Origin: Topomyia yanbarensis
Lineage: Eukaryota; Arthropoda; Insecta; Diptera; Culicidae
Assembly: GCF_030247195.1 (NCBI RefSeq)
Contig: NC_080671.1
Location: 203,526,897-203,590,896, forward strand
Direction of reading: 5' to 3'
Length of the DNA stretch: 64,000 nucleotides
This document shows, piece by piece, positions 51,856 to 64,000 of this stretch. Every line of letters begins with the position of its first letter. Position 1 is the stretch's first letter. The notes beneath the pieces were generated by a model. The model was given only the letters and a program-made list of their open reading frames with translations. It did not search any database and was not told the DNA's origin. The position numbers were made by a program, and so were the translations under genes.

Positions 51856-52091
51856 TGTGATGTTCAATCACTGATAATAATGTTCAATATTTTGGTTTAG
51901 CACAATTCATTTTAATTTTAATAATTTCAACATAATTAATTATATTTTTAATGATATAATAAGTGAACCTGACTATCGTGGTAGTTCGCTTCTTGCTAAC
52001 TGCCTTTTCCTTCCCAAAAGAGCTCGCTTTACCTCAACATTGTTTTCGTTCAACGGACCGTTTACTCCAGGGTTCAAGCCATGGTGTTACA
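51856..52091 (-). repeat. LTR copy in the left palindrome arm
   Basis: The inverse of the 236-bp LTR (TGTGATGTTCAATC ... CCATGGTGTTACA). It is a by-product of the inverted duplication rather than a separate insertion. Confidence 0.9.
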
Positions 52092-53283
52092 GCTCCCCGC
52101 TCCAGCAAACGCACTGTTCGACGAAGTTTGCGGCTGCCAATTCTGAATAAACGGTTTCAATAGCTTAATGTGGAACATTCCACTCACTTTTTTGGATTCC
52201 CTATGTTGTAAGATGAACACGTCGTCCTTCACAGCATCCCTTATCTCATATGGTCCTTCGTAGACATCCATGAACTTTCTTATTATTACATCGGCTTCGG
52301 AAGACACCGGATTAGCTTTAAGTAGCACCAAATCCCCAGGGCTGAATCGGATTGTTTGTTTCTTGGCCCGATCATTCCGTTTGTCTGCTTTCTTTTGTAA
52401 TATAATTCGAACCTGGTCATAATCAATTGAGGTACAGTCCGAAGGCGGGAAACTAAAAAGTCTCTGAAGTGCATCCTTGCCCGATTTTCCAAATTGTAAC
52501 TCGTACGGGGTTGAGCCAGTAGATTAGTGGTAGGCACTGTTGATCCAACGACTGAACAGCTGCAAATTCGTTGCCCAGAGCCTATGATTGCTTCGACAAT
52601 TCGCTCGGCACAATCTGGACAATTCTCTCATGGTTCGCTCCACCGGATTGGCTTGTGGATGTCGCACCGATGTGAATACTAGTTTGATATCACTGGCCTT
52701 CAACATCCTCGCACAATATTTCGCCGTGAATTGAGTACCTTGATCGCACAGAACTGTGACTGGTTTTCCGAGGTGCAGAATTCGTTTTTCCAGTTTTCCC
52801 CACAGCACACATGCCGTAGGCTTTTTCACCGCATCCAATGTTACGTACTTCGTGAACACGTCAATCATTACGAATACATAACGAACCCCAGCCGGTCCCG
52901 AAGGCAGCGGACCAAATAAATCAACCGACAATAATTCGTTTGGTCCACCTGGAATTATACTGCGCCTTGTACCCTGAAGTCGCGATGTCGGTGATTTTGA
53001 ACGCTGACAGATGAAACAGGCTCGTATGTAAGCTTTGGCATCAGCTCGCATGCCTTTCCAATAGACAACTTTATTCATCGCATGAAACGTCTTTTGCAAT
53101 CCATAGTGACCGGATTGGTCATGATAGAAACGTATGGCTACTCCAACCATGGTTCGCGGAATGACTATTTTCCACGCTGTGTCCCGATGATTTTTGACGA
53201 AGAGCAAATCGTCAACTTTCGTAAACTTTCTTGATCGTAAAGAGTGTACCCCAGTGTCAACTCTCTGGTAGATGGAACGCAAC
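52074..53283 (-). pseudogene. Integrase region of the Ty3/gypsy element, left-arm inverted copy
   Basis: Minus strand. It has the same content as the right-arm copy: HHCC zinc finger (FYHDQSGHYGLQKTF, CFICQRSK), catalytic core with VDLFGPLPSG and CDQGTQFTA (first two Asp) and HPQANPVERTMRE (Glu). The frame has the same in-frame TAA after NSAYH, near 52524, then STGSTPYELQ-type sequence. It differs from the right arm by a few residues (for example KYCARM against KNWARM, VRDAVKDD-like against IKDAAKND). The N-terminal residues upstream of about 53283 come from the palindrome centre and are not native. Confidence 0.88.
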
Positions 53284-53292
53284 ATTTCGTCC

Positions 53293-54502
53293 GTTGCGTT
53301 CCATCTACCAGAGAGTTGACACTGGGGTACACTCTTTACGATCAAGAAAGTTTACGAAAGTTGACGATTTGCTCTTCGTCAAAAATCATCGGGACACAGC
53401 GTGGAAAATAGTCATTCCGCGAACCATGGTTGGAGTAGCCATACGTTTCTATCATGACCAATCCGGTCACTATGGATTGCAAAAGACGTTTCATGCGATG
53501 AATAAAGTTGTCTATTGGAAAGGCATGCGAGCTGATGCCAAAGCTTACATACGAGCCTGTTTCATCTGTCAGCGTTCAAAATCACCGACATCGCGACTTC
53601 AGGGTACAAGGCGCAGTATAATTCCAGGTGGACCAAACGAATTATTGTCGGTTGATTTATTTGGTCCGCTGCCTTCGGGACCGGCTGGGGTTCGTTATGT
53701 ATTCGTAATGATTGACGTGTTCACGAAGTACGTAACATTGGATGCGGTGAAAAAGCCTACGGCATGTGTGCTGTGGGGAAAACTGGAAAAACGAATTCTG
53801 CACCTCGGAAAACCAGCCACAGTTCTGTGCGATCAAGGTACTCAATTCACGGCGAAAAATTGGGCGAGGATGTTGAAGGCCAGTGATATCAAACTAGTAT
53901 TCACATCGGTGCGACATCCACAAGCCAATCCGGTGGAGCGAACCATGAGAGAATTGTCCAGATTGTGCCGAGCGAATTGTCGAAGCAATCATAGGCTCTG
54001 GGCAACGAATTTGCAGCTGTTCAGTCGTTGGATCAACAGTGCCTACCACTAATCTACTGGCTCAACCCCGTACGAGTTACAATTTGGAAAATCGGGCAAG
54101 GATGCACTTCAGAGCCTTTTTAGTTTCCCGCCTTCGGACTGTACCTCAATTGATTATGACCAGGTTCGAATTATATTACAAAAGAAAGCAGACAAACGGA
54201 ATGATCGGGCCAAGAAACAAACAATCCGATTCAGCCCTGGGGATTTGGTGCTACTTAAAGCTAATCCGGTGTCTTCCGAAGCCGATGTAATAATAAGAAA
54301 GTTCATGGATGTCTACGAAGGACCATATGAGATAAAGGATGCTGCGAAGAACGACGTGTTCATCTTACAACATAGGGAATCCAAAAAAGTGAGTGGAATG
54401 TTCCACATTAAGCTATTGAAACCGTTTATTCAGAATTGGCAGCCGCAAACTTCGTCGAACAGTGCGTTTGCTGGAGCGGGGAGCTGTAACACCATGGCTT
54501 GA
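53293..54502 (+). pseudogene. Integrase region of the Ty3/gypsy element, right-arm (original) copy
   Basis: This is the pol C-terminal part that inserts retroelement DNA. The frame reads RVDTGVHSLRS, then a zinc finger with His pair in FYHDQSGHYGLQKTF and Cys pair in CFICQRSK, then the core: Asp in VDLFGPLPSG, Asp in LCDQGTQFTA, Glu in HPQANPVERTMRE. An in-frame TAA at 54050-54052 follows NSAYH. The same frame continues with STGSTPYELQ, RFSPGDLVLLKANP and EGPYEIKDA (a Ty3-type C-terminal, GPY-like module), and stops at TGA 54500-54502, inside the 3' LTR. RNase H is missing upstream. The stop is shared with the left arm. Confidence 0.9.
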
Positions 54503-54720
54503 ACCCTGGAGTAAACGGTCCGTTGAACGAAAACAATGTTGAGGTAAAGCGAGCTCTTTTGGGAAGGAAAAGGCAGTTAGCAAGAAGCGAACTACCACGA
54601 TAGTCAGGTTCACTTATTATATCATTAAAAATATAATTAATTATGTTGAAATTATTAAAATTAAAATGAATTGTGCTAAACCAAAATATTGAACATTATT
54701 ATCAGTGATTGAACATCACA
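54485..54720 (+). repeat. 3' LTR of the Ty3/gypsy element
   Basis: TGTAACACCATGG to GAACATCACA, the partner of 46356-46591. It is preceded by a weak purine stretch (GGAGCGGGGAG) that may serve as the polypurine tract and followed by ATAC, the target duplication. Confidence 0.9.
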
Positions 54721-56026
54721 ATACTGAATATCTATTATAATACGTTGAAATCCCGATTTTATGAGCCACATATGAACATATGTTTGATGGGTTCTAGCAG
54801 ACGAACAAGACTGAATTCGAGTAAATCCTTTCTTGAGCATATTTTCCTTATCATGAAGATGCAAATATTCAAAAATAAGAAGCTCATTTTTTTAAATTTT
54901 GCGCTAGAAATCCCCTTTAAGAGAAATTTATATTAAATAATCAGAAATAGTTATCAGACTACATCAAGGAACGGGAAGCAGCTTCAGTTTATTATAAAGA
55001 AAAGGAAAATTGCCCGATTTAGTCAATGTCCCCATTTTGTCAGCCTAAAATACACCATAAGACCGATAAAAATGGGTCTTTACTGTATGTATCATTCACT
55101 GCGTCCCTCATTAATTGGTACATTCCATTTTTGTTTTTTTTATTGCATCGAACTACAACAATTTTTAGGTAGTTTTCAAGAGGTTATTTTATCGACTTCT
55201 TCCAAAATTTGGCGAACCTATTCCAATTCGTATACCAATTAATTGGTATACTTAAGGCTTTAAATGTTGCAGATAGAGAAAATTCTGAAATTTTCTCGTT
55301 GGAAATTTGAGTAAACGCTATTGAGAGTAAAAACTTCAAATCGATTCAAAAAAACTTTCGATTTTTTTGGCTCAGCACAATATACAACCCCTTTAGGAAA
55401 ATTCAGTTTTCCCACCACAATGCATTGATTGAGGAATTTAAATATTTTATTAACAGAGCATTAGCAATAATTCGTTTGTATGTCTGTTTTATGGGCCATT
55501 TTTTCGCTTTCCTATTGATTTGATTTGATATTTCTAGCACTGATGTTGCCCTATGCTGATTTGAGCGATTTTCTGAGTCCTGCCACTATCCCATGTAGTA
55601 TGTGTTACCAAAAACCTGTTTTAATCCACCTAGTGGTGCAATTGTGCCTTTCTCGTTTGCCCAAACTACGATTCCATAGCTGGTTATGTTCAGTACAATG
55701 GTGGAAATGTATATTACATATTCAGTACGATTTGCACAAAGTACAGCCACGATTTTGAGATACTATGTGTCGACACTGAAACAATGCTTGAAATCATCGG
55801 AGGATCAAGGAGGAAGACCCGTTAAGAAATTTTAAACTAGTTATAATTTTGAAGTAGCAACCCCTTACTGCATACTCCTACCTAAGCCAATACAAACCAA
55901 AAAATTATTAGGATTAGGTTGACGATTTTTAGAGCGATTGCATAACCTTTCTATATGAGAAAGGCAAAAATGTGCCAAAGTCAATCTCCGTCAAAATTTT
56001 CGAGATTACATCAAATCTCAACGTTT

Positions 56027-56430
56027 CATGCATTTTAAAGTCATTTGGCATCCATAATACAAATTCGATTTCGAAATTTTCACTTACCCCCCCTTTGAGA
56101 ATTTTTCATTTCAGTTTACATGGGAATTTGCTGTGTGGTCGCACTCTTCAACCCGTCATTCCGGAACCAGGAGTCTAATCAACAAAAAATTCAATAGCAG
56201 CCGCTGGGAAGGTTGTACCTTTCATTTGAGGCTAAGTTCGTGCAAATCGGTCCAACCATCTCTGAGAAACAGAGGTGACATTTTTTTCCACATACACACA
56301 CAGACATTTTCCGATCTCGACGAACTGAGTCGAATGGCACAAGACATTCGGCCCTCCGGGCCGGGATTAGGCTGACGATTTTTGAAGCGATTGCATAACT
56401 TTTCTATATGAGAAAGGCGAAACATCAAGA
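56027..56430 (-). repeat. Family A copy, minus strand, continuing from the palindrome arm
   Basis: On the minus strand: TGCCTTTCTCATATAG-like start at about 56430, GGCCCGGAGGGCCGAATG, CATTCGACTCAGTTCGTCGA, GTGTGTATGTGG, GAGATGGTTGGACCGATTTG, then GTTTCATGCATTTTAAAG on the plus strand at about 56023. A second TGCCTTTCTCATATAG start lies about 460 bp further on (55968), so two units are tandem here. Confidence 0.8.
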
Positions 56431-56704
56431 GTTTTTTTCGGCATTTAATTAGCAAGGGACTGGAAGGTGAAGTATATTTTTCAATATTTAGAGCCATAGT
56501 ACTCAAGGAAGAGCAAGGTGTTGAAAGGAGAAAGTTTAGAAAAGCGTGGAAGGATCATATATGCAAGCTTAGAGCTCACCGGCGACTTAACCCTTTGTCT
56601 GCTACCGTAGGGGTCAGGGTCTTTTGGCATTAGAAATGCGAATCACCTGAGTCTACGGCATGCCCGAACAAGCGTAAAGTAACTTGTTACTTCATGCTGT
56701 CGGA

Positions 56705-58290
<1,586 letters not shown>

Positions 58291-60369
58291 AGGCGCTATT
58301 GAAAAATTCATATCTCCGTAAGTATTTAATTGCCCACTCCCAAATTTTTATGGCATCAAGAAAAATGATTTTCCTATTTTATAAAAGAAAAAAAAAAGAA
58401 AAAAAATCATGCCCAAGTTTGAAAAAAAAATATATTTGTTTTAAACTTTTCAATATTTTCCATGAAACCAATACGTTGAGTAAGTATTAATATACTTAAC
58501 CTTCAAACTACCTACCCAAAAGCCCTCTTCGACACCAAAATCGACGTTCAATTGGCCATAACTTTTTTTCTGTTTAATCGATTTTGATGCAGTTTTTGAC
58601 GTAGGACTACGTCTTTGTTTTCGATATGGGGGTGCACTTTGCAAATTCAACAAAAATGGTATGTAACGAAAAGTGGTCCAATTTTAAACGCTTATAATTC
58701 AGCCATCTTACGGTAAATTTTAATTTTTTTTGCGCATATCGCTCAGAAATGCTTCTAAGAATAGATTCCAATAGATAAACCTAAAGATTTTTGATATCAT
58801 GACATTAAAATTTAAAATAATGTTCAACATAGTTAAAATACCACGCATTTGCACACAGAAGGCTGCGCTTCCCTAGTCTGGCACGACAGATTTATGTACC
58901 TAACGCGCAACGCTTCTATGAATCATGTCATCATCGACTATTTAAAGAGCAGAATTGGTTGGGCAAGCTCAGTTGCCTCTTGGACAGCAGGCAGAGCAGA
59001 GCACTGCGCTGCATGTTCCCACAGCAAGTTTAGCAGAGGCTAGCGTCGTGGTACTAGTTGTCTCTTTCGCACCACCCATCATCACTAGCGTTGACTAATT
59101 TTGCTTGATGCGTATCGTGTACGGACACGATGCACAGCTTTTCGATTCAAGCACGGTACACCGTTCGCTTGGGTTTATTGTTTGAGGCGAATGTGTAGGT
59201 ATATCCAAGTGTTGCGTGTATGATAGAAATCTGAGCTTTCGTTGCGCAAAACGAAAGCTTTCGGTTTTTCTTTGCGTTGCCGTCTCCACGACAGGCTAAG
59301 GAGACGAAAACTTTCTTAGCAACAAATTCACGCGAATGGATAGAAGAAAGTGCAACGAAGGTTTATTATTTACGTTTCATCAATTTATTGATTCAACGAG
59401 ATTCATTTCCACTCAACCTATTCCACTTTGATTCTACCAATACATAGGTACTACAAAGCCTATTTATGAATGGATGCACTGTTACTCAAAAAATCGCTGC
59501 AAAAAATGCATCTAAGTCCATCCATAAAACTATTTTCGATTCTTGTATATGTTTTGCTTCGATATATGACTAAGACCACTGCATTCGCTACATTTACTTT
59601 AGGAAAATTACAATAACGGCAAAATAAAACTATAAAGCTTGTCCTATACAAGAACTGTGACAGTATTGTCTAAAACATGAGTTTTAAGCATCGGTCTGGT
59701 TGTTTATCGCACACAATAGAAAACTTTTTAAAATTTTAAAGCAGTTCCAGATATTAGCTCGGTTTTCCATCGCAGTTTTCTGTCTGCTTTCTTTAATCGG
59801 ATTCGATCGCTCATTGTAAATAAAATGACCTGATGAGCAAGACGGTTTGATTCATAAAGTGAACTGTATAAAGAAATGTTCGATTAATTATTAATCGAAA
59901 TGTAATAAGAAATTAAATATTTCACGTATTGCAGTCCTACGTCTGCAATTCGTACAACCCCATAGGGCTGTCCTTTGTAGTTTTTGCAAAGGAACCGGAA
60001 ATTATTCCAATTTTCAAAAATGCTTTACAAATTGCATTTGGAGTTATGACCCCGGAATATATCCAGATTACAGTGGGGTACCAACATTTGGCCATTTTCA
60101 GTTTTTCCTAAATATTTTCAAAATAACGCTAGAATTTCACAGTTTTTGATAAGAAATTATTAGGAATGACCATCATACACAATAATTGCACTTCATATGT
60201 GACTAATACGAATTGGCCAGTTCCTGGGAGGGGTTCCCCAAAGTGGCCAATCATGAGTTTATTTTGAATATGCCTCAGTTATATCAGTAACACTAATTTA
60301 TTCTAACAAATCATGTCAGATCGTCGACATAGTACAGCAAGCAATTCATTCAATAAAGTTTTAATATAG
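58291..60369. other. Unassigned DNA
   Basis: No gene. 58850-59300 is less AT-rich than its surroundings and includes a short hairpin (GCTTTCGTT..AACGAAAGC near 59235-59262) and CGACTATTTAAAGAGC near 58936, which could be promoter- or LTR-like but has no supporting partner. 59930-60110 has GACCCCGGAATATATCC, faintly satellite-like. Confidence 0.35.
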
Positions 60370-60655
60370 ATTTATCACTTTCTGACCAGTTCCGGGAACT
60401 CCGGAATTCTGTTCCCAGGACCAAACAATTATTTTTTGAATAATCCTGTCATTTTTTTATGATCATGGCATGCGGCACATCAAAAAACATCAACTCGAAG
60501 ATCTATTTCGAATGCAATCATATATGAAGGTATCCGGACACATGCGGACACTTGATGACCAGTTCCGGGGATTCCGGAACACGGTTCCCAGGACCAAACT
60601 TTTTTTTATGATGATCATGGTATGCGGCACATCAAAAAACATTGTTAATTGAATT
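60370..60655 (+). repeat. Two diverged relatives of the 152-bp satellite
   Basis: GACCAGTTCCGGG..TTCCGGAA, GTTCCCAGGACCAAAC and ATGCGGCACATCAAAAAACA occur twice with a period of about 175 bp (60382 and 60557). They match the order of satellite landmarks in the 37-45 kb arrays but are clearly older and outside the foldback element. Confidence 0.75.
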
Positions 60656-61268
<613 letters not shown>

Positions 61269-61541
61269 AGTAATGCACACTCTATTTCAACAGAATATTG
61301 GTCGCCGGCACTGTACCTAGAAAATTGTCTACGCGCCATATGTTATACCAGCCGACAGATGTTTTCCTGGGAAGCCGGTCGACGCAAATCTAAACAACAG
61401 CCATTGAAGCCACTGCAGAGGAACAACTCAGTCAGTCCAAGTTAGAACTTCAAGCAAATTAGACGTGTATAGTTTAAGTATAGTGTGTAAGGGAATAAAG
61501 ATGTTTTTTAAAAATTACATAGTGAATTAAATTTATTAACT
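61269..61541 (+). repeat. Putative 5' LTR of the second Ty3/gypsy element
   Basis: The segment starts AGTAATGCACACTC at the exact edge of the (TA)n tract, holds AATAAAG near 61494 (possible polyadenylation signal), and ends near TTTATTAACT. AGT..ACT-type ends and a TATA target are usual for 17.6/297-like elements. The partner LTR lies beyond the window and no convincing primer site is seen, so the ends are provisional. Confidence 0.45.
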
Positions 61542-61775
61542 CAGAGTCAGAGGGATGCTGAGTAAAATACTGTAAGTAATAGAATTAACAAATTAATTTA
61601 AGAAAGTGAAAAAAAATAAATATCAAAATTAATTAAGTGCAATAAAGTGATTTTTTTTGTGAAAACAAAAATAGTGTAAATTGAATAATTTGGATTAATT
61701 TAGTTGTTTTTTAAAACTCAAATACTGGACGACCTAATAGATCAGCTTGCACAGTTACAGTTGAATCAGGAGAAC

Positions 61776-63107
61776 ATGGCACAACAACAACAAATTATAA
61801 ACTTAATTAATCGCGTTAACGCAATTGAGGCAACTTTAGCGCCTCGTGAAGAGTTGGATTATTCCGATCCATCTCTAACATTAGTAAACGAAAATAATGT
61901 ACCGGTAGACCCTTCAACTATTGAAGCGATACCAGATATTGTAAAAACTTTACCTGATTTTTTTGGAGATCCCAACGAATTGAGTTGTTGGATCTCTGAT
62001 GCTGAAAGTTTAATTAATTTATATAAACCAAATGCTAACTCAACTATCAATCAGAAAAATAAACTTTACGTTGTTTGTAGAGTTATTAGAAGGAAAATAA
62101 AAGGTGAAGCAAATGACGCACTTGTGGCTTCAAATGTTAACACCAATTTTTTATTATTTTAAAATACATTACAAACTTACTACGGCGAAAAACGTGATCT
62201 AACAACTTTGGATCATCAACTTATGACATGTATACAAAAAGGTCAACCTCTTGACATTTATTATGATCAAATTAATAAATTACTATCATTAATTGCTAAT
62301 CATATAAAAACTGATAGCAGATTCTCTCACCCAGAAGCTATGCAAGCAATGATTAGTAATTATAATGATAAAGCAATTGATGCATTTATGAGAGGTTTGG
62401 ATGGGGAACTTTTGGGCCAATTTTTGAAAAATTTCAGGCCTACATCTTTAGCACAAGCATATGCATATTGCTTATCTTTTCAAAACATAGAATATAGGAA
62501 AACGATGACAAAGTCAAAAATCCCTGATTCTTTTAAACCACCATTACCCCCAAAATATATGTTTCCTCAAGTAAAACAACAACCACCTATTAATTATCAA
62601 AATTATTATTTTCCACAGAGACAAAATAATTTTCAGCAATATCATCAAATAAGAACACCACCAAGACCACAAGTAATACCACCAATGTTGCCACCAAGGA
62701 TGCCGCCAATGATGTCACCACGTCAACCAATGCAGCAATATCAGTACCAAAAACCTCCTAATCTTAACCAACAGAATGGCCCGTTTTCTAATCCTTTTAT
62801 GAGAAAAGCTGGCAAACCAGTTCCTGTGAAAGTAGACTCTTCTATAAGAACCCATCAAGTGAATTATGCAAATAAACCGCCCATGCCATTTAAACGACCA
62901 AGAAATTTCAACATAGAATCAAATCCACAAATTAATGAAGATATAGATGCGAATCAATACTTTGATCAACTTTCGTATCTAGCTTCAGAAGATTACGCAG
63001 AAGGTACATCGTTCGATCGATACCTACAAGAAACGGATTACCAAGATAGAGATTTACCTACAACAGAAAATTTTGAAGATCAAGCTGAACTAAATTTTTT
63101 AGAATGA
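61776..63107 (+). pseudogene. Gag of a 17.6/297-like (errantivirus-type) Ty3 element
   Basis: ATG at 61776 (MAQQQQIINL) begins a Gag frame broken by a single TAA at 62160-62162, after which the same frame continues. Landmarks: LPDFFGDPNELSCWISDAES, RRKIKGEANDAL, YYGEKRDLTTLDHQLM, NKLLSLIANHIKTDSRFSHP, DAFMRGLDGELLGQFLKNF, AQAYAYCLSFQNIE. A Pro/Met/Gln-rich segment follows (residues about 260-320), then an acidic tail. No CCHC knuckle, as in other Gags of this group. It ends TGA 63105-63107, overlapping the pol ATG. Confidence 0.88.
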
Positions 63108-64000
63108 ATTCGTCATTACCATATTTTCTATATTATGGTAATCGACAGGAACCATTGAGAATATTAATTGATACTGGCTCAAATAAGAATTTTATACTTC
63201 CAAAATATGCAATAATTTCACATGAAGTTAACCCACCATTTTATATCTCTTCAGCAGGAGGCGATATTAAAATTGAAAAATATTCACAAGCTAAATTTTT
63301 TAAACCATTTTCAGATGTAAATGTAAAATTATTTCATTTAAAAATTTTAAAAACATTCGACGCTATAATTGGGCATGACACTTTAAAAGAAATTAAAGCT
63401 GTCATAGAAACTTCAAATGAAAAACTTTTTATTGACAAAAAGTTTTCGATTCCTTTATTACAGCACAAATTGGAAGAAATAAATAAAATAACCATTCGTG
63501 ATAATCACTTATCGAAAATTGAAAAGGAAAGTGTTTATAATATATTAGGAAAATATCAAGACTTGTTTCAACCTCCTGACGAAAAATTAACATATACTTC
63601 TAAAGTTACTGCTGTAATACGAACCACTGATGTAAACCCAGCTCACTCAAAAACATATACATATCCACAGGTTTTTAAAGAAGAAGTTTGTCAACAAATC
63701 GACAAAATGCTAAGTGACGGAATCATACGACCATCACGTTCTCCATATAATTCACCAGTATGGATTGTTCCAAAAAAAAGATGACGCTTCAGGAAAAAAG
63801 AAATTCAGATTAGTGATCGATTATAGAAAAATTAACCAAAAAACTATTAGTGATCGTTATCCAATACCAGAAACGTCCACAATTTTAGCGAATTTAGGTA
63901 AAATGAAATATTTTACTACCATTGATTTGACATCTGATTTTCACCAAATTCCAATGAATGAGAAAGATATTGAAAAAACAGCATTTTACCGTTTGGGCTT
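63104..64000 (+). pseudogene. Pol of the same element: protease and RT start, one frameshift
   Basis: Pol begins with ATGA overlapping the Gag stop (-1 frame), the usual layout for this group. Protease: LRILIDTGSNKNFI (DTG active site) near 63155-63195. RT N-terminus: [20 protein letters not shown] and SPVWIVPKK. At the run of eight A near 63772-63779 the frame shifts, so it stops at TGA 63782-63784. In the next frame the RT continues ([35 protein letters not shown]) to the window edge. A one-base homopolymer error cannot be excluded. The catalytic YxDD and integrase lie outside. Confidence 0.85.

Larger units (their letters stand above)
50549..56026. repeat. 5.5-kb palindrome, arms ~2.73 kb, 9-bp centre
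   Basis: 50549-53283 and 53293-56026 are inverted copies with only scattered substitutions and tiny indels. The centre is 53284-53292. Each arm contains, from the centre outward: integrase, 236-bp LTR, a stretch with a CAGTAAAGACCCATTTTTA TIR-family end, and a family A fragment ending near AAACGTTGAG. Outside the arms the sequences are unrelated: 548-bp repeat on the left, continuing family A on the right. The right arm is the original, since it carries the target-duplication partner and continuous family A. The left is an inverted copy. Confidence 0.93.

Overview
The window looks like a piece of a large, AT-rich insect genome, most likely a culicine mosquito. It has the mix seen in such genomes: RTE-, Jockey- and CR1-type non-LTR retrotransposons, Ty3/gypsy LTR elements, many TA-target MITEs, a hAT MITE, the tail of a tRNA-derived SINE and long (TA)n tracts. 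The organism is an inference from repeat content; no host marker gene was found. I recognise no intact host protein-coding gene and no intact rRNA or tRNA gene. Almost everything that can be named is mobile DNA, and every mobile-element reading frame carries at least one break.

Layout. 1-1.5 kb: decayed Jockey/CR1-like reverse transcriptase, split by a 114-bp hairpin insertion. 1.6-4.0 kb: dispersed repeat family 'A' (GC-rich head, TG-rich tract, internal ~330-bp tandem units) with a hAT MITE. 4.3-6.5 kb (minus): 5'-truncated RTE-clade ORF2 with one stop. 6.9-16.2 kb: a field of MITEs and nested inverted-repeat elements in otherwise unassigned AT-rich DNA. 18.3-20 kb: low-complexity TTTATTCATT-like DNA and (TA)n. 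20.3-26.9 kb: a 6.5-kb composite inverted-repeat element with a TA target duplication, holding a second foldback element, a 718-bp MITE and a 408-bp (TA)n tract. 28.9-31.6 kb: MITE, SINE tail and a broken CR1-like element on the minus strand. 32.6-33.2 kb (minus): a broken reading frame I cannot assign.

33.2-45.6 kb: more family A copies, then a foldback element (about 9 kb, inflated by a later duplication) whose arms carry tandem arrays of a 152-bp satellite. Its left arm plus flanking DNA has been tandemly duplicated (3.7 kb) through a CAAGT microhomology.

46.4-54.7 kb: a Ty3/gypsy element with 236-bp LTRs, a tRNA-Pro-like primer site and an ATAC target duplication. Its RNase H region is missing. 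In its place are a 548-bp tandem repeat and an inverted copy of its own 3' half, which together give a near-perfect 5.5-kb palindrome (50.55-56.03 kb, 9-bp centre).

56.8-58.3 kb: a 1.45-kb long-TIR element beside (TA)n. 60.4-60.7 kb: diverged relatives of the 152-bp satellite. 61.3-64 kb: the 5' half of a second Ty3/gypsy element of the 17.6/297 (errantivirus-like) type, apparently inserted in a (TA)n tract and running off the window.

The strongest leads are the satellite-bearing foldback element with its duplication, the large palindrome inside the Ty3 element, and a pair of small hairpin insertions whose two arms co-vary.
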